Assembly: GCA_001600355.1 (NCBI GenBank)
Contig: BCJU01000003.1
Location: 2,236,519 to 2,300,518 of the forward strand
Length of the DNA stretch: 64,000 bases
Source: Meira nashicola
Lineage: Eukaryota > Basidiomycota > Exobasidiomycetes > Exobasidiales > Brachybasidiaceae
Reading direction: 5' to 3'
Part shown: positions 10,184-19,247 of the stretch, piece by piece
Layout of the letters: every line of letters starts with the position of its first letter
Numbering within the stretch: position 1 is the stretch's first letter
Made by a program: the position numbers and the translations under genes
The notes under the pieces: model-generated
Told to the model about the DNA's origin: nothing
What the model saw: the letters and a program-made list of their open reading frames with translations, nothing else
Database searches by the model: none

Positions 10184-11692
10184 TTACTGAGCACCTTCCT
10201 TTCTTTTCTCCTCTTGTACAACACTGTCAACCACTTCTTGTGTACGCTTTCTTAGACCTTTACTTTGCTCCTCTGTAGCAACACCTTGTAAGCGATGTAA
10301 AGAACGTGGTGTACCATCATACAAGGCCAAGGGTACGAATGCATATTCGAGCGTTAAGGAAGGTTGAGATGAAGAGCTGGACACAATGTCCTTTTTTATA
10401 CTTTGTGTCAAATGCAAATAAGCTTCCAGATTACGTTCCATCGTCGATTCATCCGCTTGTGATGAACGTATTCCTCTACGTCCACATGCCCTCCATAGCC
10501 AAGATGAATTGGTGATCGAAGTCCATTCATTCTTCTGCGTCTCGTCTGCGGCTTTTTCATTCCTCGATCCATATGCTTTTTGCAGTAGCTCATCATCTTC
10601 TTGAAGGAAACGTAAATGCTTCTCTATCCTCGAAATGACCAATGATGAAGGTCCCCAAGATCGGAGACCGAAAACGCTTGCAACATCCTGCAATACATTC
10701 TTCTCCAGACTGTTTAGGCTTGAGACCACAGAAGGTTGGGTGTTAGTAGCATTCAGATTTCCTTCTTCACAGGAAGTACTAGCCAAATGATCAACAAAGT
10801 TGCGCACTTGTTCATCTTTTGCCATGCGTTGAATCGCCAATCCACGAATGCGCTCCTCCTCAGCGCGCATCTTTAGCGATTGAGAGGGTAAAATACATGT
10901 CGAAGGTAACAGAGAAGGTGCGTAAATTACCACAAGCGGTAAAATCTCTTCCAAAATCAACAAGATAGCCAAGAATAAAGGCAATTTTCGTACATCGGCC
11001 TCGTGAAGCTCAATCATCGCCTTTTCCGACCACATTATGCCTCCTTTTCCAGCTGTTACCCTTTCTGCAACCTCTTTACGCTTTGCTTGCACCAATGCAC
11101 GATCTTTCCATATCTGTTTCACTCCATTATAATAGAATCGGAAAAGGTATTTGATATTTTCCCACAAGCCTTTTAACCGCTCTGTTATGGTTTTTGAAGA
11201 AGGTTTTGCGGTAGAATCTGTAGAGGTCGTTTGGACATGATGTGATTTGGCTTCCACAGAGTCTGTGGACGTACGAGGTTCCTCGCTTTTACTAATCACT
11301 TGCTGCTCTACCGAGGGATCTGATTTTTGTGTTGATACTTCTACTTCTCCGGAAGAGTGTGCGTCGGATGTCTCCTTACCTTGTAATTGCGCCTGAGAGT
11401 TCCCGCTTGTTGACTTACTACTCCGCCGTCTAGCTGTAGCTTTAGCAAGGGTTGGTGGAAAAGAATCTTTACTGGATGATGGATTAGAGTTGGATTCAAT
11501 ACGATTATACTGATCAGCTTGAAAGCGTGATAGTGTCGGTCGTGAAACTAGAGCGACGCTTGAGCTAGATATTTGCCGTATTCCAGATTGTCTAGAAATT
11601 GTTGCTGTATTTCTCGATGATCCTCCAATGCTCGATTGAACAAAAGATGTTGAAGGTATCCGTCTTATCGAACTTGCCAAATTTCCTCTCAT
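10184..11692 (-). CDS. LETM1-like mitochondrial inner-membrane protein
   Basis: The 502-residue frame starts at a true ATG. The first 60 residues are Arg/Ser-rich with few acids, as in a mitochondrial presequence, followed by a Ser/Thr-rich linker. From about residue 170 come a basic amphipathic stretch (LKGLWENIKYLFRFYYNGVKQIWKD) and then a strongly hydrophobic segment at about 233-258 (LPLFLAILLILEEILPLVVIYAP) ending in LLPST. This layout matches the LETM1 family, where the loop after the membrane helix reads P-x-x-LPS. Family members act in potassium/proton balance and mitochondrial ribosome docking. The C-terminal half is helical, with a poor match to the rest of the ribosome-binding domain, so this is probably a divergent paralogue rather than Mdm38 itself. 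It converges on the preceding gene with about 200 nt between stop codons. Confidence 0.72.
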   Translation of the reverse strand: MRGNLASSIRRIPSTSFVQSSIGGSSRNTATISRQSGIRQISSSSVALVSRPTLSRFQADQYNRIESNSNPSSSKDSFPPTLAKATARRRSSKSTSGNSQAQLQGKETSDAHSSGEVEVSTQKSDPSVEQQVISKSEEPRTSTDSVEAKSHHVQTTSTDSTAKPSSKTITERLKGLWENIKYLFRFYYNGVKQIWKDRALVQAKRKEVAERVTAGKGGIMWSEKAMIELHEADVRKLPLFLAILLILEEILPLVVIYAPSLLPSTCILPSQSLKMRAEEERIRGLAIQRMAKDEQVRNFVDHLASTSCEEGNLNATNTQPSVVSSLNSLEKNVLQDVASVFGLRSWGPSSLVISRIEKHLRFLQEDDELLQKAYGSRNEKAADETQKNEWTSITNSSWLWRACGRRGIRSSQADESTMERNLEAYLHLTQSIKKDIVSSSSSQPSLTLEYAFVPLALYDGTPRSLHRLQGVATEEQSKGLRKRTQEVVDSVVQEEKRKEGAQ

Positions 11693-12144
11693 TTTTATTT
11701 GACAATGAGAATGAGAATAAGATGATGTTCGTGTGTAAGAATCAATTCATTCCGCAATAGGGGTCCAAACACCTTGACACAACAACGAAAGGAAACTTGA
11801 AGCTAAAATTTCTGAAGATCTCTTGTTAACCGACGATCAAACACAGCCCTAACCCAAGTTTTCGCGCAGGCTCGCCGCGCAAAAGAATAAAAGATCCAAA
11901 GCTAAAAAAAAAGGTGCCGATAGATATAAGCCTTTCTATGGGCGCCAAAGCCCGCCCGCCCAACAACAAAAAGCCCGCGGTGTAGCCGTGTATTCTAGGC
12001 ACGGCGTTAAAGAACAATACACGTGTGTGTGCGTTTGTGTCCTGTGCACTGGGTTGATTCCATCTGACGTTTACCGTACAATCACCAATCTCCCCTCCTT
12101 ATCGCGATCGACTGAATATTCAGAGAAGCATTCAAACGTTCAAT
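11693..12144. promoter_or_regulatory. Divergent promoter region, LETM1-like / AP-1 sigma
   Basis: These 452 nt separate two genes transcribed away from each other. A small hairpin (GCCGTG-loop-CACGGC, about 11984-12004) encloses TATTCTAGG. The 13-nt string TATTCTAGGCACG within it recurs near 36169 in another spacer. No TATA box is convincing. Confidence 0.5.
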
Positions 12145-12699
12145 ATGGGGGTAAGTAGTATTCGTAAGGGTGACTTGTTCTATGAGATTGTGAGTATTGA
12201 TACTTTTTCTTTTGTATTACAGCTAAATTGGGTATTACTCATCTCACGTCAAGGCAAAGTTCGCTTGGCAAAATGGTTCACAACAATGAGTCCCAAAGCT
12301 AAATCAAAGATCACAAAAGATGTTACACAATTAGTATTAGCAAGAAGGTCAAGGATGTGTAACTTTTTGGAATATAAAGATACAAAAGTGGTTTATAGAA
12401 GATATGCTTCTTTATTCTTCGTAACCGGAATAAGTCAAGAAGATAATGAATTGATCACTTTGGAAATCATTCATAGATACGTTGAAATTTTGGATAGATA
12501 TTTTGGTAATGTATGCGAATTGGATTTAATTTTCAATTTTCAAAAAGCATATTCAATCTTGGACGAATTGATCATATCGGGAGAAGTACAAGAATCGAGC
12601 AAGAAATCAGTTTTGCGTGTAGTTAGTCAATCGGACGCAATCGAGGAAGCAGAGAATTCAGAGGATAGTTTGGCACGAATCGGTAGTAGAAGTCAATGA
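12145..12699 (+). CDS. APS1: AP-1 clathrin adaptor sigma subunit (2 exons)
   Basis: Exon 1 is only six bases (ATGGGG, 12145-12150). The intron runs 12151-12222 (GTAAGT to TTACAG, 72 nt) and exon 2 from 12223 to 12699. The spliced protein starts MGLNWVLLISRQGKVRLAKWF, a hallmark of small sigma adaptins, and continues with the LEYKDTKVVYRRYASLFF and LDRYFGNVCELDLIFNF blocks. The FGNVCELDLIFNF form and the RQGKVRLAKW start favour AP-1 over AP-2 or AP-3. The core is about 150 residues, with a slightly longer, acidic and serine-rich tail. It would act at the trans-Golgi/endosome as the sigma subunit of the AP-1 heterotetramer. Reading through the intron gives a longer but spurious N-terminus. Confidence 0.93.
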   Translation: MGVSSIRKGDLFYEIVSIDTFSFVLQLNWVLLISRQGKVRLAKWFTTMSPKAKSKITKDVTQLVLARRSRMCNFLEYKDTKVVYRRYASLFFVTGISQEDNELITLEIIHRYVEILDRYFGNVCELDLIFNFQKAYSILDELIISGEVQESSKKSVLRVVSQSDAIEEAENSEDSLARIGSRSQ

Positions 12700-12929
12700 T
12701 AATCTTGACATTTCTACAGAATCAGATGACACATTGTATTAGTATTAAGAGCAGCTTTCACTTGATTTCACATCTTTTCCAAAATTAAATCATATGACAG
12801 CATCGATAAATTAGCCAAATTTAAAAAGAAGAGAGAGAGAAAAGAGATATATACAAAAGAAAGTGGGATATAAGAGTAAAGTATGACCATCAGTCTGTCA
12901 ACATCAGCGTAGAAGTAGGCAATGAAACA

Positions 12930-13834
12930 TTAACAGTTGCATGCATCGCGACTGGAGTTATTCTGATTAGCTCCAATGTCCACCCTTCCTGCATTTACTC
13001 CAGTCCTTGAAGCGCCTGTTCCTTGTCCATTCCCGTTAGCGGCTGCATTACGTTGTTGGTTAGCAACGATTTGATCGATCGGAATCTTTTTGGCAATCTC
13101 TGTGAATAATTCTACTACTCCTTCTCCAGTCTTTGCACTAGTCTCAAAGAATAATAGACCTGCTTCATCTGCATATGCTTTTGCTTCATCTTTTGGGACC
13201 GCACGAGCAGAGTTTGATGATTGTCCTTCTGCGGTAACAGTTCCATTTTCGTCATCATCATCTTCTGCATCTTCATCTTCTTCATCAGTTTTTGTAGATG
13301 ATGCCTTTCCTGAACCTCCTTCGGCGACCAAATCAAGTTTATTTCCCACTAAAGCGATTACGATATTTGGATTAGCTTGACGTTGTAATTCTTTTACCCA
13401 TGATTTTGCCTTTTCGAATGAACTTGCTTTAGTGATATCATAAATGACTGCACTTGCTTGTGCATTACGATAATACATTGGTGCTAAACTATGGAAACGT
13501 TCTTGTCCAGCTGTATCCCAAATTTCAAATTTGATAACAGCAGAATCCAATCGACATTTTTGTGTTAAGAATGCTGCTCCGATTGTAGGTTCTTTATTCT
13601 CTTGGAATTCATTACTGACGAATCTTAAAACGACTGATGATTTTCCGACTGCTGCTTCTCCCTGAATGCATTTCAAAAAATGTCAACAAAAAAAGTGTCA
13701 GTTTCACATTGCCAATCAAATCACTATTCTTTGCCACTTACCAAAAGGACAAGCTTTGTTTGGAATGGCTTCTGTTGAGTGGAAGCAGCAGCAGCAGCTG
13801 GCGTTCCACTAGATTGAGATTGTGCATTCGACAT
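12930..13834 (-). CDS. VPS21: Rab5-type GTPase (Vps21/Ypt5), 2 exons, 274 aa
   Basis: Exon 1 is 13742-13834 (ATG at 13834), the intron is 13662-13741 (GTAAGT to TTCAG, 80 nt) and exon 2 is 12930-13661. Joining restores the beta-1 strand [13 protein letters not shown]. Visible GTPase motifs are the P-loop (residues 32-39), effector threonine in [14 protein letters not shown] (79-84), NKLDL (138-142) and ETSAK (about 204-208). The C-terminus is CNC, a CxC double geranylgeranylation signal. The YYRNAQ stretch and switch regions fit Rab5. The role is early-endosome fusion and vacuolar protein sorting. The oddity is a roughly 45-residue acidic insertion ([14 protein letters not shown]) between NKLDL and the SAK loop. 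Confidence 0.93.
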
Positions 13835-14534
13835 TATTAGACTGATATGATCGAAGTGAAGTCGATTGGTAAAAGTGTTGTAAGATGGTTAAATTGAATT
13901 TTGAATGAGCACGCACACGCAATATGCAAGTTTGAGATGCATCATAGACAAATTTACACTCATTTCACGCCCAACCAGGTCACCGCCTTTTGCAACACTT
14001 GCAGCACTCCTAGGCGCGTGCCTTCACTCAAAAGAGATATCTATGTATCTATCAAACCGGCTTTGCAATGCAGTGATTTTATCGTTTACAGGAGTGTGAG
14101 TGTATAAGATTTGCATGGCACTCTATCACCATCGCATATTCTCTTTCTTTTGTATTTATCATCTATGTTAGGTTATCCTAAGGGTGACCGATGATCTATA
14201 AAATGATTCATATACAGATATATACCCTGGCAAGCACGAAATAATATCCTAGTAGTTTAAAAGAAACAGAAGGGTTAGATAAGAGCACAGATGTAGAAGA
14301 GACACAAAAAAGTATCCCTCACGCGTCTCCTAAGTATAAGCACATTGAGATTCAATTTAAACTAGCTCAAACGCACAGACAATATTTGGTGTTCATCAAA
14401 CGAAGTTCTTCTTGATAACCATCATTCTTGTTTTACGGAAATGGGTATCCTTACGATGAAGATCAAGTAAAAATAAAAGAGTTCTTTATGTGCTTTTCTG
14501 CATCTAAGTGGAATAAATTTTCCTGGCATTTATC
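13835..14534. promoter_or_regulatory. Divergent promoter region, Rab5 / Npr3
   Basis: This is 700 nt between oppositely transcribed genes. A small inverted repeat TTAGG-TTAT-CCTAA is visible at 14168-14181. Short ATG frames on the plus strand (about 13901-14107) show no protein features. No RNA gene was recognised. Confidence 0.5.
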
Positions 14535-17500
14535 ATGACTCCACAACTATCATCGCCCTTATTGGCAGTGCTTTTGGTTACATCATCTTCAAGAGGTCCG
14601 TCCCTCAATTTTCGCTTTCCTAGAAGGCCAAGATTAGAGAAAAGGTATTCAAAAGTACGTTATTTGGTGGCAAAGCATGAATCGCAAAAAGATTCGGAAC
14701 CTAGTTCAAGAAGACAAAGTAGAAGAAGTAGTAGCAATGTGATCAGTAAAGACCATGCTGGCGGAGTAGACTTGCAAGATGATGAAATGAATGACGACTT
14801 CGATGCAGGATCAGCTTTAAGCGAAGATTTTGATGAAGGTTCAATAAGTGATTCAAGCTCGAGCGAAGAAGAAGGAGATGGCGTGGATTTAGATGGCACA
14901 ACAGATGATGATAATCACTCCAACTTCGACCCCGTACCAGTGTCATCAACTAGGAAAGAAGATATTGAGGTTGCAAGCAGTGTAGGAGGAACTTCTGCTG
15001 CTACAAAAGAGGCAGCTGCTACTGTAGAAGCAGCCGAACATGCAAGACGAAGGAAAAGAGCGTATGAACAATACCTAGGATACGATTGTGAAACGTTAGC
15101 ATCTTTATTAGCACCAAAAAGAGAACTTTGTCATCAAAAATTCGAATTGGTCATCGATGATTTAGCATTTGTCGGTCATCCCGTTTGTGTCGGTAAAGAT
15201 GGCAAATGGGATCCAGAAGGAACGAGTTCTGACGAAGAATCGAGGGGTAGAGATAACACCAGAAGAGGTTCGGCTTCAGGCTATCGCATTGAATCGCCCA
15301 ACCAGAGCAACACTCACGCAGAATCTTCATCACATTCAAAAGTTGCCAATCCTATGACATTGTTTCATTTTGTCTTGGTTCTAGATAGACCTGACCCTTC
15401 GCCCGATTTACCAGCGCTCGATTTAACTTCTTGGCTGCAGATCTTCTACGATAATATCGCTTTCAAAATGACAGCGGCGCTCTTTGCTGAAGAGATACGA
15501 TGTCAATATGTTTCGCAAGAATGCGATAAAATTGGCGCTTTGCGTGAAAGGTGCATGGATGATGGTCAATCTTATTCTTCATTTCTCACACATGCAAATC
15601 ATACTTCTTCGCTCGCAAAATCAATTCAACAAGTTTATTCTTCAATCTCGCTATCATCCAATGCATTTGTCACAGTTAACGAATCGATTGAAGCGCATTT
15701 ACAGCTGCCACCTATGCTACATGAACCCTCGAAGATGATGAAAATGGCAGATATAGAAACACCAATCGATATAAATGACGCAATCTTTACCAATGCAACA
15801 GCAATCAAAGACGGACTAATTTTGCCATCCAGACCTATCAATGCAGACCAATTAATGCATGAAGAATGGAGTAGGACAACAGGTCCATTTCTTTTACCTT
15901 GGAAGACTCTCTTGTTGCTGAGGGAACATCACGAGAATGGAAGACCGGATGATCCGGATGATGCAAGCGAACTTTCAGCTTTTGCAGATAAAGGAATTGA
16001 GGCATGGGCTCGTAAATTTACAACTTTGATGAAACCCACTTTGGATGGTGTGCCAACGCTAGCAGATTCAGCTGACCTTCTAGGATGGAATTTGGAAGAA
16101 GATGTTTATCCGATGGTACGACATTTGATCTATTATCGCGAGGCAAGAGTGATAGACGTTCCAAGAATTCAGAATTATTATGCTGTTTCGCCTTTGTTCG
16201 ATCTTGCAGAACTGGGAAAGCTTTCAACATCATGGTCGATCAAATTTCTTACCTTACCACCGCTTCCTTCTTTCTTGGCTACGCTATCATCCGCCTTGAA
16301 GCCATTCAGCATGCAAATTAACCGAAGGGATCAAAGACAGCTTTGCTTGGATGCACTTATTTGGCTGTTGCGTCATGAGATTGTCGTTCAAATGCATGTC
16401 CGTCTGCGTTTGGTGGCCAATGAATCATGCAAACGAAAAGCAGCAATCGCTCGTGAAGAAGAACGTGAGAGGATTCGAAAGAAACGTGCTCTGATCACAG
16501 AACGAAGAAAGAAAGAACAATTGAAAGCTGATGTGATTGATAATACTCCTTCTTCTTTTCTTTCATCACTATTCAATGCTGATGTTTCACAATCTGCGCC
16601 GGTATTCGGTGGTGGAAGAGATGGAAGTATTAATATGGCCAAGGAAGATCGAGGACGGACACGAGATCGTTCATTATCACCCCATGCTGAAGAGATTTTA
16701 AAAACCTCTGCTGCGCCAACGGAAATTATACCATCAGCATTGAGTGCTACACGTCCCGACGGAAAACCTAACGGGGCATCTCCATCATCACCGAAACCAA
16801 CCGATCTTTTAGCCTTGAAGATGGGAAATAATCCTAGCAGTTCAAATGTGACAAGTACAACTATACCAATCACGGAAGATGTGCCTGCATTTTATAAAGG
16901 AGACGAACTTCGATTTGAACGTAGACCTGTTTTACGTTCCAGATCACCTTCACGTGTCTTAGGATTTACACCCTCAAATGGTGGAGCACCTAGTAGTTTT
17001 GGGACACATCGAAGTGGAAATGGTTCTAGGCCCAGTACACCTCGTGGTCGTGGTAGATTATTATCTCATTCTCGTGAATCAAGTTTACAACAGATAGCAG
17101 TAGGGTTAGGTGAAGGTACGTCTGCTTTGCGAATCTCTAGCATAGGAGCGAAAGGAACGGAAGATGCCATGATTGAAAGTGCTCCTTCAGGTCCCGTTAA
17201 TAGTACAAATATTTCATCTAGAGGCACGGGAAAAGATTTACAGATTGCCAATAGGATTGACCGTCGAAAAAGGTCACCTTCGCAAGCTAGATTACGCGTA
17301 ACAGGTTTTGGAGATGATGAAGAAGTATATATGGACGAAAGTAAAAAAGTTGAAGAAAAAGTATCGACACAGAAAGGTCAAATCGATCGACGTGATGATG
17401 GAGAGAAAGGTGTTGATCTTGCAAGAAGATCTAGACCACGCTCAAGTGGAAGTCAAGATGAAAGAAGATCGTTAAGAGAAGATTTTCGAAGATTAAGTCT

Positions 17501-17888
17501 TGTTGGCGAGGAGAAGGATGCGGAAGCGGAAAAAGATCCAGATATAACGGCCAAAGAAAATACTGCCAAGCAAGATGAAATAGATGATTCAGAAGATGAT
17601 GAATTATACCTGAATTACGATATCGAATTTGAGCAATGGGAAACGCGACCTATTGCAAGTATTATTGCTGAGCCTAGTAGAGCATCAGGCGATGAAAATG
17701 AATGGATAGCTGCAATGGTAGAAGGCAAGGAAGTATGGCAAAGGGAAAGGATGTATAAACTTTTACCTTTCCTCAACGGAAAACATACGGTAGACGAAAT
17801 TGTATATCGATTAGAATGGAGAAGGAAAGATTTACGCGCTGTTTTGGCAGCTTTTCGAGAAGATATTCTCACATTTGTTCATCCGTAG
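14535..17888 (+). CDS. NPR3: Npr3, GATOR1/SEACIT complex subunit, 1117 aa
   Basis: The first ATG gives a start followed by LLAVLLVTSSSRGPSLNFRFP, the beginning of the longin-like domain in Npr3 proteins. Further family blocks are LLAPKRELCHQKFELVIDDLAFVGHPV (about residues 193-219), LFHFVLVLDRP, and a C-terminal winged-helix region ending PFLNGKHTVDEIVYRLEWRRKDLRAVLAAF. Acidic and serine-rich insertions fill residues 50-160 and 670-1010. With Npr2 and Iml1/Depdc5, Npr3 forms GATOR1, which acts as a GTPase-activating complex for the Rag (Gtr) GTPases and dampens TORC1 during nitrogen starvation at the vacuole. No intron is needed. It is longer than yeast Npr3 mainly because of the disordered insertions. 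It converges on the HD gene, with 88 nt between stop codons. Confidence 0.93.
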   Translation: MTPQLSSPLLAVLLVTSSSRGPSLNFRFPRRPRLEKRYSKVRYLVAKHESQKDSEPSSRRQSRRSSSNVISKDHAGGVDLQDDEMNDDFDAGSALSEDFDEGSISDSSSSEEEGDGVDLDGTTDDDNHSNFDPVPVSSTRKEDIEVASSVGGTSAATKEAAATVEAAEHARRRKRAYEQYLGYDCETLASLLAPKRELCHQKFELVIDDLAFVGHPVCVGKDGKWDPEGTSSDEESRGRDNTRRGSASGYRIESPNQSNTHAESSSHSKVANPMTLFHFVLVLDRPDPSPDLPALDLTSWLQIFYDNIAFKMTAALFAEEIRCQYVSQECDKIGALRERCMDDGQSYSSFLTHANHTSSLAKSIQQVYSSISLSSNAFVTVNESIEAHLQLPPMLHEPSKMMKMADIETPIDINDAIFTNATAIKDGLILPSRPINADQLMHEEWSRTTGPFLLPWKTLLLLREHHENGRPDDPDDASELSAFADKGIEAWARKFTTLMKPTLDGVPTLADSADLLGWNLEEDVYPMVRHLIYYREARVIDVPRIQNYYAVSPLFDLAELGKLSTSWSIKFLTLPPLPSFLATLSSALKPFSMQINRRDQRQLCLDALIWLLRHEIVVQMHVRLRLVANESCKRKAAIAREEERERIRKKRALITERRKKEQLKADVIDNTPSSFLSSLFNADVSQSAPVFGGGRDGSINMAKEDRGRTRDRSLSPHAEEILKTSAAPTEIIPSALSATRPDGKPNGASPSSPKPTDLLALKMGNNPSSSNVTSTTIPITEDVPAFYKGDELRFERRPVLRSRSPSRVLGFTPSNGGAPSSFGTHRSGNGSRPSTPRGRGRLLSHSRESSLQQIAVGLGEGTSALRISSIGAKGTEDAMIESAPSGPVNSTNISSRGTGKDLQIANRIDRRKRSPSQARLRVTGFGDDEEVYMDESKKVEEKVSTQKGQIDRRDDGEKGVDLARRSRPRSSGSQDERRSLREDFRRLSLVGEEKDAEAEKDPDITAKENTAKQDEIDDSEDDELYLNYDIEFEQWETRPIASIIAEPSRASGDENEWIAAMVEGKEVWQRERMYKLLPFLNGKHTVDEIVYRLEWRRKDLRAVLAAFREDILTFVHP

Positions 17889-17976
17889 CAAGCATTTGAA
17901 AAAATATTCAATCAATGTACATTTATTCATAGCGTTTTCCAGCTATATTTTTGGTTTGATAAAGTACAAAGAAGAA

Positions 17977-18858
17977 TTACTGTAACAATGATAATTGAGC
18001 ACCTTGATCGGCTACAAGCCATTCTATATCTAACTCTGCCAAAAAGGATGACATCATAGATTGTCGCCTTTCTGCTTCTTCACGTGCCATCTCTGTCTTT
18101 AATCGATCTCCTCGAATCTTTAATAGCTTCTCATGAAAGTGTGCAACTGCACTTCCATTATATCCTTCCGCTTGTTCTGCTGGTGGTTTAGAATCATTTT
18201 TCGCATTTGCAGGTGGAATGTGCAAAGGTCTATTCTTCTTTGCACTAAAGGCAGCCACACGTAAGATACCAATACTTCCTATCGCATCCAATCGATCGGC
18301 ATCGCTAATACATTGAAATTCCACGCATTCATCTTCCCATTTTTGTTGGTCTAAGTCGGTTTGATTCTCTGACGATGTTGTCATTCTACGTATACGTCCT
18401 TCTTCTTTGCTCCAAGAAACATTATCAACGATTCGATAAATTGTTTGAACTTGTTCGTCGTCAATTATACATTGCTCTAAGTATGGCTTAAAGAAATTAG
18501 ATAAAACGTCTGAAGCTCTCACAATAGTTTTTGATTTTTGATGTTCTGCATTTATGTATTTTGCATCACATAAATCATGGAACAAAGCTCCCAACTCTAC
18601 TACGAGCAAATCTGGATCCTTTGAGGAAATGCTTGAACATCTCGTTAAATTCAAAGCCATTAGACGTACTCGATGAACATGATGCCAATCATGAGAAGGA
18701 TCATGATTTTGAAACTTTTCTTTAACAAATTGTTCGGCGTGATAGAGTATATCTACTTCGTCGTATTCATCTTCATTTTGATTTGAGATTGTTGACTCTG
18801 GTTGAGAGTCTTGAATGGCTGATCGACTTAGGTGGTCATTTAGATCATCGGTTGACAT
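17977..18858 (-). CDS. HD-domain metal-dependent phosphohydrolase, 293 aa
   Basis: The open frame extends to 18921, but the codon there is TTG and an in-frame stop follows upstream. I therefore start at the ATG at 18858 (MSTDDLND). Visible HD-domain ligands are H in DWHHVHRVRLMAL, HD in ELGALFHDLCD, and D in CISDADRLDAIGSIGI; the last block is typical of the YedJ/YpgQ-like branch of HD hydrolases. The expected activity is hydrolysis of a phosphate ester, substrate unknown. The C-terminus is a helical tail with a lysine/glutamate-rich segment. A non-canonical first exon upstream (a possible acceptor TTGCAG lies near 18937) cannot be excluded. It is divergent from the hydrolase gene that follows. 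Confidence 0.85.
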   Translation of the reverse strand: MSTDDLNDHLSRSAIQDSQPESTISNQNEDEYDEVDILYHAEQFVKEKFQNHDPSHDWHHVHRVRLMALNLTRCSSISSKDPDLLVVELGALFHDLCDAKYINAEHQKSKTIVRASDVLSNFFKPYLEQCIIDDEQVQTIYRIVDNVSWSKEEGRIRRMTTSSENQTDLDQQKWEDECVEFQCISDADRLDAIGSIGILRVAAFSAKKNRPLHIPPANAKNDSKPPAEQAEGYNGSAVAHFHEKLLKIRGDRLKTEMAREEAERRQSMMSSFLAELDIEWLVADQGAQLSLLQ

Positions 18859-19247
18859 CTCAGAATCGTTCAATCGATGTATGCTTGATAACGGAATGAT
18901 GAATTTAAGGTTCTTCTCCAAACTTGCATTTACACTGCAAAATAAAAATCCAATTTAACACTAATTCTCGGCGATTATTTTTGTATGCGTGCGCCCACGC
19001 ACAAATAACCCCTTTTTGTCTTAGGGACTCAGGGTTAGATTTGTGGAGTTTACCGCGCTTTGTGCCTGGTTTTGTGCCCGGCGTCTTATGCTGCCATGTT
19101 TGGTAATCCTTTTCCGATATTCCGTTTGCATACATGTACATACATACATGTATCTTCTGTATGCACCACACAAGAATATAAAAATCACATCTTCTTTACA
19201 TCGATTCACATACTTTTCTGAATTCTAACAATATACCAATCATCAAT
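18859..19247. promoter_or_regulatory. Divergent promoter region, HD gene / alpha-beta hydrolase
   Basis: These 389 nt hold an imperfect cruciform-like run of CATAC/GTATG units (19127-19165). A CTTAGGGACTCAGGGTTAG stretch lies near 19019. No TATA box is obvious. Confidence 0.5.
19127..19165. repeat. Inverted repeat of TGCATAC / GTATGCA with ACATGTA core
   Basis: The outer arms TGCATAC (19127-19133) and GTATGCA (19159-19165) are exact reverse complements. Between them are ACATGTAC and ACATACATGT units that are themselves nearly palindromic. It lies in a divergent promoter, about 83 nt upstream of the hydrolase ATG. It may be a regulatory site or simply a low-complexity tract. Confidence 0.5.

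Noticed and set aside
13090..13380. Serine/alanine-rich plus-strand frame over the Rab5 gene
   Set aside because: It is the antisense reading of the acidic insertion in the Rab5-type GTPase.
18859..18921. Extended N-terminus of the HD hydrolase starting with TTG
   Set aside because: The codon at 18919-18921 is TTG and a stop precedes it in frame; the first ATG is at 18858. The same applies to the TTG starts at 43716 (methyltransferase), 52066 (orphan) and 23426 (PTPA).
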